Shown here piece by piece: positions 45,102 through 54,597 of a stretch of 64,000 nt of DNA. Where the stretch lies: contig QXWW01000011.1 of the NCBI GenBank assembly GCA_009911185.1, forward strand, positions 1-64,000, given 5' to 3'. Source of the stretch: Lachnospiraceae bacterium. GTDB taxonomy: Bacteria > Bacillota > Clostridia > Lachnospirales > Lachnospiraceae. The translations under genes were made by a program, and so were the position numbers. Every line of letters starts with the position of its first letter. Position 1 is the first letter of the stretch. Under the pieces are notes generated by a model. It saw nothing but the letters and a program-made list of their open reading frames with translations. It made no database searches and had not been told where the DNA came from.

Positions 45102-46199
45102 ATGAAACTAGGAATTGTAGGCTTGCCTAATGTGGGAAAAAGTACGTTATTTAATTCATTGACAAAGGCAGGGGCGGAATCGGCAAATTACCCATTTTGT
45201 ACGATTGATCCCAATGTGGGAATCGTGACGGTTCCCGATGAACGTTTGAAAAAACTGGGGGATCTCTATCAGTCTAAAAAGGTAACGCCGGCGGTAATTG
45301 AATTTGTGGATATCGCCGGACTGGTGAAGGGAGCCAGCAAAGGAGAAGGACTGGGAAATCAATTTTTGTCCAATATCCGCGAAGTGGACGCTATCGTCCA
45401 TGTGGTGCGCTGTTTTGAGGATAGTAATATTGTCCATGTAGATGGAAGCATTAATTCGGTGCGTGATATTGAGACCATTAACTTGGAATTGATTTTTTCA
45501 GATATAGAAATTCTGGAGCGGAGAATTGCCAAGACCAGCAAAGGAGCGAGAATGGACAAGACGCTGGCCAGAGAATTGAAACTGTTAGAGCAGGTAAAGG
45601 CGCATTTAGAGGAGGGAAAGCTTGCGAAAACCTTTGCAGTGGAAGATGAGGATGAAAGAGCCTGGTTTAAGGAATATAATCTGCTGACCGCAAAACCCGT
45701 TATTTATGCGGCCAATGTAGCAGAAGAGGATCTGGCAGACGATGGGGCTGAAAATGCCTTTGTAAAAGAAGTACGAAAAAACGCGGCGGCGGAGCAGTGC
45801 GAGGTATTTGTGATCTGCGCGCAGATTGAACAGGAGATTGCGGAACTCGACGATGAAGAAAAAGCCATGTTTTTAGAGGAACTGGGTCTGAAAGAATCTG
45901 GTTTGGAAAAGCTGATCAAAGCAAGCTATCGTCTGCTGGGACTTATCAGTTATCTTACTTCCGGAGAGGATGAAACCCGTGCCTGGACAATTAAAAACGG
46001 AACAAAGGCGCCTCAGGCGGCAGGAAAGATCCACTCAGATTTTGAACGCGGGTTTATCCGTGCCGAAGTGGTAAATTATCAGGATTTGTTAGACTGCGGT
46101 TCTCTGGCGGCGGCGAAGGAAAAAGGTCTGGTAGGGCTGGAAGGCAAGGAATATATAGTAAAAGACGGAGATGTGATTTTGTTCCGGTTTAACGTATAG
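45102..46199 (+). CDS. ychF: Redox-regulated ATPase YchF (Obg-related GTPase family)
   Basis: YchF binds ribosomes and hydrolyses ATP; it affects stress responses and translation start choice. The 365-residue product has the usual length and the P-loop [15 protein letters not shown] at residues 6-20, the [14 protein letters not shown] switch region, [20 protein letters not shown], and the C-terminal TGS domain ([13 protein letters not shown]). AAAGGAGAA precedes the ATG. It is a housekeeping gene between the two restriction-modification regions. Confidence 0.96.
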   Translation: MKLGIVGLPNVGKSTLFNSLTKAGAESANYPFCTIDPNVGIVTVPDERLKKLGDLYQSKKVTPAVIEFVDIAGLVKGASKGEGLGNQFLSNIREVDAIVHVVRCFEDSNIVHVDGSINSVRDIETINLELIFSDIEILERRIAKTSKGARMDKTLARELKLLEQVKAHLEEGKLAKTFAVEDEDERAWFKEYNLLTAKPVIYAANVAEEDLADDGAENAFVKEVRKNAAAEQCEVFVICAQIEQEIAELDDEEKAMFLEELGLKESGLEKLIKASYRLLGLISYLTSGEDETRAWTIKNGTKAPQAAGKIHSDFERGFIRAEVVNYQDLLDCGSLAAAKEKGLVGLEGKEYIVKDGDVILFRFNV

Positions 46200-46323
46200 A
46201 TAGAGGTTAGATTTGCTTTCGTACGGCAAAATCCTGACAGATAACGTCCGCGCTGAGAATGCGGTTAACCGCAGCGTTTTGGTGAAAAATATGATAAGAA
46301 TTATGCCTCGGGAGGGATTGGTT

Positions 46324-47955
46324 ATGAGCGCAAAGAAAAGCACAGATTGGTGGAAAAAAGCAGTGGTATATCAGATATATCCCAGAAGCTTTCAGGACAG
46401 CAATGGAGATGGAATCGGTGATTTAAAAGGGATTATTCAGAGATTTTCCTACCTGGAAAAACTTGGAGTCGATGCAGTCTGGCTGTCGCCCGTATACCGT
46501 TCCCCGCAGGATGATAACGGGTACGATATCTCTGATTATCAGGACATTGATCCAATATTTGGAACCCTTGCGGATATGGAAGCTCTGATACAGGAAGCAG
46601 AAAAACATCATATAAAAATAATTATGGATTTGGTATTGAACCATTCTTCGGATGAACATCGTTGGTTTCAAGAGGCGAAAAAGGGGCGGGATAATCCATA
46701 TCATGATTATTATATCTGGCGGGACGGAGAGGAGGGCGTGCCTCCCAATGATTTGCGCGGATGTTTTGGCGGTTGTGCATGGGAATGGGTTCCGGAAGTG
46801 AAACAATATTATTTTCATCAGTTTTCCGTAAAACAGCCCGATTTAAACTGGGAGAATCCCAGAGTGCGCCAGGAAATTTACCAGATGATCAATTGGTGGA
46901 TCGAGAAAGGAATAGGCGGATTCCGCCTGGATGTGATAGACCGGATTGCAAAAGAGCCGGATAAGATGATTACGGATAATGGGCCCAGGCTTCATGAATT
47001 TATTGAGGAGATGAGCAGGGAGGTTTTCCAGAAAGCGGACTTGCTCACTGTGGGCGAGGCATGGGGAGCCACCCCCGAAATTGCCAGGCTGTACAGTAAT
47101 CCGGACGGCAGTGAATTATCCATGGTATTTCAGTTTGAGCATCTGGAGCTGGAACAGCAGGAGGGAAAAGAAAAATGGGATTTGGCGCCGTTGCCGTTTT
47201 TAAAACTGAAGCATGTATTGACGCGCTGGCAGAAAGAATTGTACCAGAAGGGATGGAACAGCCTGTTTTGGAACAATCACGATCTGCCCCGTATTGTATC
47301 ACGCTGGGGAGATGATAAGAAATATAGAGTGGAATCCGCCAAAATGCTGGCGGTATTGCTGCATGGTATGCAGGGAACACCCTACATTTATCAGGGAGAA
47401 GAGCTGGGGATGACGAATGTGTGCTATTCTATGGAGGAGTACCGCGATATAGAGACATTAAATATGTATCGGGAACGGCTTGAAAAAGGGTATCCAAAAA
47501 AGGATATTATGGCTTCTGTTTATGCCAAAAGCCGTGATAACGCCCGTACACCTATGCAGTGGGACAGCACGGCCAACGCCGGATTTACACAGGGTCAGCC
47601 CTGGATTAAGGTAAATCCCAATTATCTGCAAATTAATGCCAGACAGCAGATGGAAGATGCAGATTCCGTCTTTGCCTGTTATCAGACCCTGATCAGACTG
47701 CGGAAAAAATATGAAGTCTTTGAAGAGGGGACCTTTGAATTATTGTTAGAGGATGACCATGACTTTTTTGCTTATGCAAGAGAAAATCAGAAAGAGAAGA
47801 TCTTTGTGGTTTGTAACTTCTATGAGAAAACGGTGGACTGCCAGTTGGAAGAAGACTGGGAGAACATGGATTTATTGTATGATAATTATAAGTTAACCAG
47901 ACAGAATAACCGCTATCAGCCTTATGAGGCAAGAATTTATTATAGAAAAAAGTAG
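46324..47955 (+). CDS. malL: Alpha-glucosidase, oligo-1,6-glucosidase-like (GH13_31)
   Basis: The 543-residue cytoplasmic enzyme cleaves terminal glucose from short alpha-glucans. It has VVYQIYPRSFQDSNGDGIGD, the nucleophile D203 in GFRLDVID, the acid/base E245 in VGEAWG, and the third Asp in WNNHDLPR. The Val after the nucleophile is the residue found in alpha-1,6-specific members, where alpha-1,4 enzymes have Ala, so isomaltose-type substrates are likely. I chose ATG 46324, preceded by GGGAGGG; the longer frame from 46213 has no family match. No transporter is adjacent. Confidence 0.9.
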   Translation: MSAKKSTDWWKKAVVYQIYPRSFQDSNGDGIGDLKGIIQRFSYLEKLGVDAVWLSPVYRSPQDDNGYDISDYQDIDPIFGTLADMEALIQEAEKHHIKIIMDLVLNHSSDEHRWFQEAKKGRDNPYHDYYIWRDGEEGVPPNDLRGCFGGCAWEWVPEVKQYYFHQFSVKQPDLNWENPRVRQEIYQMINWWIEKGIGGFRLDVIDRIAKEPDKMITDNGPRLHEFIEEMSREVFQKADLLTVGEAWGATPEIARLYSNPDGSELSMVFQFEHLELEQQEGKEKWDLAPLPFLKLKHVLTRWQKELYQKGWNSLFWNNHDLPRIVSRWGDDKKYRVESAKMLAVLLHGMQGTPYIYQGEELGMTNVCYSMEEYRDIETLNMYRERLEKGYPKKDIMASVYAKSRDNARTPMQWDSTANAGFTQGQPWIKVNPNYLQINARQQMEDADSVFACYQTLIRLRKKYEVFEEGTFELLLEDDHDFFAYARENQKEKIFVVCNFYEKTVDCQLEEDWENMDLLYDNYKLTRQNNRYQPYEARIYYRKK

Positions 47956-48049
47956 TCATGCAGAGCAAGTTAAAATATGGGGTATCTCACACAAAAGGGC
48001 AGTTCTTTGCCAGAAAGAAGGAAAATCCATAAATTAGGTAGGTAGGGAC

Positions 48050-49900
48050 ATGAGATATCTAGGCAGTAAGATGAAATTACTTGACCAAATACAGGAAGTG
48101 ATTGAACGAAACCACATCGAAGGAGAATGTTTTGCAGATCTGTTTGCAGGAACAGGATGCGTCGGAGATTATTTTAAGAGCAGATATAAAATTATAGCGA
48201 ACGACTTTTTATATTATTCTTTTGTGTTTAATAAGGCTAAATTAATGAATACTGGCATGCCGGATTTTTCTAAATTTACCAGAAAGCATAAAACAGGAAT
48301 ATTTGAGTGGCTGAACTGCAGGGAGTATACGCCGGATGAGAGTTTTTTCGTATACCGCAATTATACGCCTGCCGGTGGGAGGATGTTTTTTACGGAAAGC
48401 AATGGTATCAGGATTGACGGTATCCGCAAAGATATAGAAAGGGTCTACCAGGAAAAAGAGATAGAGGAACGTGAATACTATTTTCTCATTGCCTCGTTAT
48501 TAGAAAGCGTCACCCGCTATTCAAATACGGCGGGAACGTACGAAGCATTTTTAAAGTTCTGGGATAAAAGGGCGGAAAAGGATTTCGTGATAGAACCGCT
48601 GGAAATCAATGAAGTTGACGTCATTTTTGAAAACGAAATCTTGAACAGGGACGCCAATGAACTGATCCGGGAAATTTCCGGCGATATCGCATACATTGAC
48701 ACCCCCTATACCGTTACGCAGTATATCTCCGCATATCATATGTTAGAGACGATTGCGCGGGACGATGCGCCTGCGATCACGGGAATCGGAGGAAAAAGAG
48801 GACGGGGAGACAGGAACTCGCTGTATGCGCAAAGAACGAAGGCGAAACGCATATTTGAGGATCTGTTCCGCCAGATCAGGTTTAAGCATATTTTGGTGAG
48901 TTACAGCAATCAGGGGCTTGTTCCCGTGGATGAATTAGTGGAGCTGGCCAGAGTTTTTGCAGTAGACGGAAAAGTTCAGGTGAATCACTTTGACTACAGG
49001 GAATATCAGAATCACAGGTCAGGCAGCAGGAAAAAAGGCAGACGGCTGAATGAAGTGATCTTATATTTTGAGAAAGATTTAAGCGTCAATAAGTCGCCTT
49101 TAAACTATTCTGGAAGTAAAGATACCCTGCTGCCAGTCATTTTGAAAGAATTGCCGCAGAATATAGATACATTTGTGGATGTAATGGGCGGCGCGTTTAA
49201 CGTAGGAGCAAACGTGGCGGCCATGGAAAAAACCGTTTATAATGAGCTGAATCCGTTTGTCTATGAACTTATGCAATGGCTGTTAGATACCGAAAAAGAA
49301 GAACTGATTGCAAACGTGGAAGGTGTAATTGAAAAGTTCGGCCTGGGAAAGGAGGAGAAAGAGCCGTACAATGCGCTGCGGGATGCGTATAATCGAGATC
49401 CTTCGCCGCTGTATTTATATGTTTTGCACATGTACGCATTTCAAAATATGATTCGCTTTAACGGGGACCATAAGTTCAATACGCCGGTCGGAGTCGCCGG
49501 ATACAGTGAAGATATCAAACAAAGATTGCTCAATTTTAAAGTAAAGGCGCCGCAATATGAGCTGCTCAATCTTGATTACATACAGATTCCCTGGAACGAA
49601 TTTGAGAAAGATACGGTATTTTATTTTGATCCGCCTTACTATATTACAAGCGCTGCCTATAATGATGGAAAACGCGGTATGAAAGGCTGGGGTCTCACGG
49701 AGGAACTAGAATTGCTGCGCATTCTGAAACGTATTGATGAACTGGGATTTAAGTTTATACTGTCAAATGTATTGGAGCATAAAGAGAAAAAGAACGAGCT
49801 GCTGATTGAATGGATTGCAGAAAATCATTATCGTGTCATAGACGCGGGTGTAAGCGGATGGAGATATGCAAAAAATGAGGTGCTTGTTGTAAATTATTAG
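48050..49900 (+). CDS. Fused double DNA adenine methyltransferase (D12 class) of an R-M system
   Basis: The 616-residue protein contains two complete alpha-class (D12) N6-adenine methyltransferase modules. The first has MRYLGSKMKLL, AdoMet motif DLFAGTGCVG (residues 30-39) and catalytic DTPY (217-220), followed by QYISAYHMLETIARDD. The second starts at NKSPLNYSGSKDTLLP (347-362) and has DVMGGAFNVG (377-386) and DPPY (527-530). Fused pairs of this type (M.FokI) methylate the two strands of an asymmetric site, one module each. It is the first gene of a tight operon with the McrB-like and LlaJI-like genes. The Thr in DTPY is unusual but does not remove the catalytic Asp or Tyr. Confidence 0.9.
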   Translation: MRYLGSKMKLLDQIQEVIERNHIEGECFADLFAGTGCVGDYFKSRYKIIANDFLYYSFVFNKAKLMNTGMPDFSKFTRKHKTGIFEWLNCREYTPDESFFVYRNYTPAGGRMFFTESNGIRIDGIRKDIERVYQEKEIEEREYYFLIASLLESVTRYSNTAGTYEAFLKFWDKRAEKDFVIEPLEINEVDVIFENEILNRDANELIREISGDIAYIDTPYTVTQYISAYHMLETIARDDAPAITGIGGKRGRGDRNSLYAQRTKAKRIFEDLFRQIRFKHILVSYSNQGLVPVDELVELARVFAVDGKVQVNHFDYREYQNHRSGSRKKGRRLNEVILYFEKDLSVNKSPLNYSGSKDTLLPVILKELPQNIDTFVDVMGGAFNVGANVAAMEKTVYNELNPFVYELMQWLLDTEKEELIANVEGVIEKFGLGKEEKEPYNALRDAYNRDPSPLYLYVLHMYAFQNMIRFNGDHKFNTPVGVAGYSEDIKQRLLNFKVKAPQYELLNLDYIQIPWNEFEKDTVFYFDPPYYITSAAYNDGKRGMKGWGLTEELELLRILKRIDELGFKFILSNVLEHKEKKNELLIEWIAENHYRVIDAGVSGWRYAKNEVLVVNY

Positions 49901-49914
49901 AAGGGAAGAAACTT

Positions 49915-51777
49915 ATGAGACGCGTATTGGTTGTCCCCAATGATTTGCTTATAAAATTAGACGTGGCTCAGGATAATACGGCGATATTGGCCCGATGGGA
50001 ACAGATTGGCGTGACTTCGTCCGACGAGATGATGAATCAGATCATTTGCAGATTAAATGAAAAATTCGTGAAACTGAATCTTGTAGGATACCGTGCCGAA
50101 GAAAAAGATACCATAAAGAAAAATTTAAATAATAGCGGCAATGTCAGCAAATACTCGGGGTATTTGGAAAATGAAGCGGGCAATATCGACGGTTTGTTTT
50201 TCTATAACGAGCCTAAGACAGATAATGCGAATGATATTGCTACGAGGAACATATGGGCTGCGCTTATCGGTATTTACGGAGCGATATCTGAGCAGATGGC
50301 GGACTTGCATTTTACCAATCGGCCGGTGTATGTTGTCAATCTCAACGAAACGCGCCGCTTAAGCCAAAGAAATGTCAAGATCAATATCATTTGCGCAATG
50401 TTGATGGGGTTTCATTATCTTGATCTGTTTGATAATGATTTGACAGATATCATTTCAGAAGGGGATACCAGGAATTTGGACGGTACTTGTGCAGACGGAA
50501 TCCTTTCGGCAATGATTTCCACACTGGAACAGTTTGATTCTCTAATATCTGGAGAGCAGAACCATGATTTTTTTGAGGTTGAAAGCGAGGCGCGAAAACT
50601 TACTCTTTTATCAGAGAAAATAACAAACTCTTCCAATCCCTCGGCGGAATTATACCGATTTTGTTCCAGGATTGTTCCGGCAGTTTATTTTGCAAAGAAA
50701 GAGCGCTATTATATAGATATAGAGAATTTGGAACCCATAAATAACACAAATTTGAATATATTAAAAAATTATCTACGAAAATTTAATGAGCATGACAGAG
50801 GAAACAATCAGATGCAGGTGATTTATTTTGGAGCGCCGGGTACGGGAAAGAGCCATACCATTGATACGGAAATCATACAGGGGGTAAATACGGACTATGT
50901 ATTCAGGGTCACGTTTTATCCCGACTATACATACAATGATTTTGTGGGGCAGTTGCTGCCGAAAGTAATTCCGGGAGAGAATCCGCAGGAACCGGGAATG
51001 ATTACCTATGATTTTGTAAAAGGCATATTTACCATGGCTTTGGAAAAAGCATACGAGGATACTTCCAAAGATGTGTATCTGATTATTGAAGAAATGTCGC
51101 GCGGGGACTGCGCCGCCGTGTTCGGCGATATTTTTCAGCTTCTGGACCGGGAAAAAGAAGGACTTTACGCGGGGTACAGTAAGTATTTTATCAACAACGA
51201 AATGATGGCAAAGGATATCATCGCTTTGCCGGGGACGCAGGTAAAACTGCCGCCGAAATTCCATATATTAGGCACGGTAAATACAAGCGACCAGAATGTA
51301 TTTGTGATGGATACGGCATTTAAAAGAAGATTTGAGTGGGAATATGTGAGTACCGCGCCCATTGAAACTTCCGCGGCGGCGGGAACGCCGGAACATTATA
51401 AGAATAACCCCACGCTGCAGTTTTCTGATGGAACGGCGATGCGGTTTGTCGAATGGGTTACTTTATATCAGGCGCTTAACAGATTTATTGCAGATGAAAA
51501 ATATCTGGGTTTGGGAGAGGACAAGCAGATAGGTCCGTTTTTTATAGAGTTCGATTTATCAGAACAGGCTGCGCCGCAAAGGAAGAAGCAGATTAAAAAT
51601 AAGCTGTTACATTATCTGTGGAGCGATGTACATCAGGCGGCGTATAAAGGCGGCGCGGTATTGTTTGACGAAAGTATCGGCACTTTTTCGGAGCTGTATA
51701 AAAAATATGAAGCTGACGAGAAAATATTCAGCACGCAATTCTTACGTACACTTGACGGTTTTGATGCGCGGGGGTGA
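49915..51777 (+). CDS. McrB-like AAA+ NTPase, restriction subunit R1
   Basis: This 620-residue protein is the motor subunit of a McrBC/LlaJI-type restriction enzyme. The AAA domain of the McrB branch lies at residues 300-560: Walker A GAPGTGKSH (306-314), Walker B VYLIIEEMSRGD, and the diagnostic GTVNTSDQ...DTAFKRRFEW (453-475), where McrB has MNTAD. The first 290 residues are not the McrB methyl-cytosine-binding domain in any form I recognise and probably read the target site. It starts 14 bp after the methyltransferase gene and overlaps the next gene by one base (TGATG), so all three are one operon. Confidence 0.9.
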   Translation: MRRVLVVPNDLLIKLDVAQDNTAILARWEQIGVTSSDEMMNQIICRLNEKFVKLNLVGYRAEEKDTIKKNLNNSGNVSKYSGYLENEAGNIDGLFFYNEPKTDNANDIATRNIWAALIGIYGAISEQMADLHFTNRPVYVVNLNETRRLSQRNVKINIICAMLMGFHYLDLFDNDLTDIISEGDTRNLDGTCADGILSAMISTLEQFDSLISGEQNHDFFEVESEARKLTLLSEKITNSSNPSAELYRFCSRIVPAVYFAKKERYYIDIENLEPINNTNLNILKNYLRKFNEHDRGNNQMQVIYFGAPGTGKSHTIDTEIIQGVNTDYVFRVTFYPDYTYNDFVGQLLPKVIPGENPQEPGMITYDFVKGIFTMALEKAYEDTSKDVYLIIEEMSRGDCAAVFGDIFQLLDREKEGLYAGYSKYFINNEMMAKDIIALPGTQVKLPPKFHILGTVNTSDQNVFVMDTAFKRRFEWEYVSTAPIETSAAAGTPEHYKNNPTLQFSDGTAMRFVEWVTLYQALNRFIADEKYLGLGEDKQIGPFFIEFDLSEQAAPQRKKQIKNKLLHYLWSDVHQAAYKGGAVLFDESIGTFSELYKKYEADEKIFSTQFLRTLDGFDARG

Positions 51778-53069
51778 TGGAAATCGATACGCTGTACTAT
51801 TATGGACAGGATGGGGAAGCCGTTCCCAGGGATATCGAAACAATGTTCCAATTGGGAACCCAGGAGATGGAATATTCGGATAAATTAAAGGCAAATGTAT
51901 TTCGTATCGTGGGTTTTATTTTCCGCGAGCGCAAAATGCTGGCTGTCTTTCCGAAACATTACTATGAATTACATGAAATAGAAAGCCTGAATCAAACCAA
52001 TGCAGAGGCGGCCGCCGATATGCGGCTGCTGTTTCATGTGATAAAAAAATATAGTGAAACAGAACGGACGACGGCGTCTGCCCGGGCATATATGGGAGCC
52101 GATGACAGTGATACATACGATGCGGATTATCCTTTTGCCGCCTTTTATAAAATATACGATTACTTTAGGAGGTATGGGCTTTACAGAGAGAAAGAAAATA
52201 AAGTAGTAAGCGGAGGTTCTGGTAAGATTTCCTGGAAAGCCTCCATAAGCAAATCGCAAAAAATCATAAGCGGCGGGAATCTTTTATTCGTACCACTGTA
52301 TGTCAATAAGAAAAACGACAGGCAGGTGTTTATCACAGAATGTATGGCGTTCGTGATAGATTATACCTTAGATTATTTTCACAGTTTTCTCTCCATGAAA
52401 AAGACCGGATTAAACATTGCCAGGTTTGACTATTTCAGAAATATTGATTACGTTTTGGCGAAACTTCATGAAGCAAAAAATGCGGTTTTTAAAGATATTC
52501 ATAAAAAACTTGTACAGAGCCTGATTGATTTTTTTAGCCAATATAAAGAGCGGGCGACAGGGGGAAGCGTGCATGTGAAAATAAGACATTATGACATGGT
52601 ATGGCAGAGGATGACAGCCCGGTATTTGAACAGGCATTTTGTGGGAATGAATCCCGTCAGCCATGCGGCTTTGTTTGATTTGTCGCTGGAGTCGTCGCCG
52701 GTGCGGTTTTCCGCAAAAACCTATAAAGCAGATACTTCGCATAACCGTTTCGCAATATCGCTGGACCATACGGCGTTTGTCAATCATGTTCTTTACGTTT
52801 TTGACTCCAAATATTATAAGGCGTTGGATAAATTAAATTATAAACAGTTTGCTTACGGAGAAATACTTCGCTATTATTATCCGGATATGACAGAAATGCA
52901 CAATATTCTGTTCTTGCCTGGAAGAGAGCGGGCAGAGGTTCATTTTTCACTTGCCCCGGATTACGTTGGCGAAAGAAGTATGGGAACAAAAATTATCGAG
53001 CAGTATCTCGAACCCAAAACTGTCATGAAGGATTATCTAACCGGGCAGGCGGCATGGACTTATGCCTGA
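51777..53069 (+). CDS. LlaJI/McrC-like restriction nuclease, subunit R2
   Basis: The 430-residue product is the nuclease partner of the McrB-like NTPase and resembles the LlaJI R2 family. The N-terminal half has McrC-like features (KANVFRIVGFIFRERKMLAVFP) and a central helical part; the C-terminal half holds a PD-(D/E)xK-type nuclease core, with LDHT near residue 330, then FDSKYY (D343, K345) and the helix KQFAYGEILRYYYPD. I prefer ATG 51777, which overlaps the R1 stop as TGATG; a GTG one codon upstream is possible. It is the last gene of the operon; a terminator follows. Confidence 0.85.
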   Translation: MEIDTLYYYGQDGEAVPRDIETMFQLGTQEMEYSDKLKANVFRIVGFIFRERKMLAVFPKHYYELHEIESLNQTNAEAAADMRLLFHVIKKYSETERTTASARAYMGADDSDTYDADYPFAAFYKIYDYFRRYGLYREKENKVVSGGSGKISWKASISKSQKIISGGNLLFVPLYVNKKNDRQVFITECMAFVIDYTLDYFHSFLSMKKTGLNIARFDYFRNIDYVLAKLHEAKNAVFKDIHKKLVQSLIDFFSQYKERATGGSVHVKIRHYDMVWQRMTARYLNRHFVGMNPVSHAALFDLSLESSPVRFSAKTYKADTSHNRFAISLDHTAFVNHVLYVFDSKYYKALDKLNYKQFAYGEILRYYYPDMTEMHNILFLPGRERAEVHFSLAPDYVGERSMGTKIIEQYLEPKTVMKDYLTGQAAWTYA

Positions 53070-53091
53070 AGCGCCGCGGCCACAAAGTGTG

Positions 53092-53124
53092 CCCCCGCAA
53101 CCATGAGGGACATACTTTGTTTTC
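53092..53124 (+). terminator. Terminator of the three-gene R-M operon
   Basis: ACAAAGTGTGCCC pairs with GGGACATACTTTGT (some G-U) around an 11-nt loop and is followed by TTTTCT. Confidence 0.7.
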
Positions 53125-53141
53125 TATAGCACAGGCCATGC

Positions 53142-53165
53142 AATGCGAAAGCGTGAAAATGTTTT
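53142..53165 (+). repeat. Small hairpin motif, copy 2 of 2
   Basis: GCGAAAGCGTGAAAAT at 53145-53160 is identical to 11393-11408, and here too it follows a terminator and runs into TTTT. The hairpin is weaker than in copy 1. Confidence 0.4.
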
Positions 53166-53233
53166 ACTATAAAATAAGTGAGCATTTGTATATCTGTTTA
53201 AGAGCAGTTATTACATGCAGGTAATAGAGAACA

Positions 53234-54043
53234 TCATTTGGATGTCATATCTCTGGATTTCTGCACACAGGCGCGCTGGGCAGAAATTACGGCGCCGCGC
53301 AGTCCCTGGTGTTCCAATGCCGCGACGGCTTCTATCGTAGTGCCTCCGGGAGAGCAGACAGCGTCTTTGAGGGCGCCGGGATGTGTTCCCGTTTCCAGTA
53401 CCATCTTCGCAGCTCCGAGCACAGACTGGGCGGCAAATTTATATGCCTGCGCCCGCGGCATACCGTCGGCGACAGCGGCGTCAGCCATGGCTTCCAGAAA
53501 CAGATAGACGTAAGCGGGCGAGGAGCCGGAAACGCCGATTACGGTATCCATCATGGTTTCCGGAACTGTTTCGCATTTACCAAAACTGTTAAAAATATCC
53601 ATAACGTCTGCAAGTTCTGCTTTGGTGATATTTTGATTGACGCACAGGGCGCTCATGGCTTCTCCTACCAGAGCCGGCGTATTTGGCATGGCGCGTATCA
53701 GTTTGATACTTTTTTCAAATAAGGTTTCAATTCTTTTTATGGTCTGCCCGGCAGCGATAGATATAATCAATGTGTGTGGGCGGATACAGTCCTTGATCTG
53801 AGCAATGATTTCTTCAAATAAGTAAGGTTTGACAGCGAGAAAGAGTATATCTGCCTGTCTGGCGGCTTGCTGGTTATCTGCAATCGCAGCGATTCCAAAG
53901 CGTTCTCTCAGGGAAGTGAGCGTGTGTTCTGTTTTTGCTGTGGCAATGATCTGTTCTTTTGCGGCGAGTCCGGATTGCAGCATTCCACCGATGATGGCGC
54001 TGGCCATATTTCCGCCGCCGATAAATCCGATTATTTTATCCAT
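53234..54043 (-). CDS. proC: Pyrroline-5-carboxylate reductase
   Basis: ProC reduces pyrroline-5-carboxylate to proline with NAD(P)H. The 269-residue product has the Rossmann motif GFIGGGNMASAI at residues 6-17, then AVKPYLFEEI, SIAAGQTIKRIE, RAMPNTPALVGEAMSAL, and the active-site region VIGVSGSSPAYVYLFLEAMADAAV and PGGTTIEAV. I chose ATG 54043, 9 bases after TGGAGGAAA; an in-frame ATG upstream lacks a ribosome site. It is monocistronic and divergent from the lrgAB operon. Confidence 0.95.
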   Translation of the reverse strand: MDKIIGFIGGGNMASAIIGGMLQSGLAAKEQIIATAKTEHTLTSLRERFGIAAIADNQQAARQADILFLAVKPYLFEEIIAQIKDCIRPHTLIISIAAGQTIKRIETLFEKSIKLIRAMPNTPALVGEAMSALCVNQNITKAELADVMDIFNSFGKCETVPETMMDTVIGVSGSSPAYVYLFLEAMADAAVADGMPRAQAYKFAAQSVLGAAKMVLETGTHPGALKDAVCSPGGTTIEAVAALEHQGLRGAVISAQRACVQKSRDMTSK

Positions 54044-54169
54044 AATAGTTTCCTCCATAATCATTTGCTTTTCATAATATCATAACAGTAGCGCGTACTT
54101 TCTGCAAGAAATTTTCAATTACTGTGAAAATATTCGCCGCCGTAAGGAGCGGACTTGTCCGCTTTGTTC

Positions 54170-54216
54170 TTGACGTTTCCAATTATTTGTGCTATATAAA
54201 TTGGTAGCACCAATTT
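54170..54216 (+). promoter_or_regulatory. lrgAB promoter with GntR-type operator
   Basis: TTGACG (54170-54175) and TATATA (54194-54199) are 18 bp apart. Overlapping the -10 box and start is a perfect palindrome AAATTGGT-AGC-ACCAATTT (54198-54216). The core TTGGT-N3-ACCAA is the kind of site bound by FadR-type GntR regulators, and such a gene lies directly after lrgB. Binding there would block transcription. Confidence 0.75.
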
Positions 54217-54231
54217 GAAGGAGGAGATTTT

Positions 54232-54597
54232 TTGAAATTTTTAAAACAGTTTGGAATCATATTGCTGATTTCATTTATCGGAGAACTCTTGTATACGTTA
54301 TTACCATTTCCAGTTCCGGCAAGCATATACGGAATCATGATATTGTTTTTATGTCTGCAAACGGGTCTTGTACGGCTGGATGCTGTGAAAGAAACCAGTG
54401 ACTTTCTGATAGAGATTATGCCGGTTATGTTCGTTCCGGCAGCGGCAGGGCTGATGGATTCCTGGCAGGCGATGAAGGAAGACATCGTTGCCTATGCAGT
54501 TATCACGGCGCTTACGACCTGTTTGGTTATGATTGTATCAGGAAGAGTGGTTCAATTTGGTATTCAATTTGGCATGAGGAGGGACAGGCATGAGTGA
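54232..54597 (+). CDS. lrgA: CidA/LrgA-family holin-like protein
   Basis: The 121-residue membrane protein has four hydrophobic helices and the family pattern FPVPASIYGIMILFLCL and IMPVMFVPAAAGLM. In staphylococci LrgAB and CidAB modulate murein hydrolase activity and cell death and also move pyruvate or other small acids. The start is TTG at 54232, six bases after GGAGGAGA. Its end overlaps lrgB by 8 bp. Together with the GntR gene it forms a regulated three-gene unit. Confidence 0.9.
   Translation: MKFLKQFGIILLISFIGELLYTLLPFPVPASIYGIMILFLCLQTGLVRLDAVKETSDFLIEIMPVMFVPAAAGLMDSWQAMKEDIVAYAVITALTTCLVMIVSGRVVQFGIQFGMRRDRHE

Noticed and set aside
49915-53069. Classical type IV McrBC system
   Set aside because: A methyltransferase gene heads the operon, the R1 N terminus does not look like the McrB methyl-cytosine domain, and R2 fits the LlaJI-like type; a modification-dependent enzyme is less likely.
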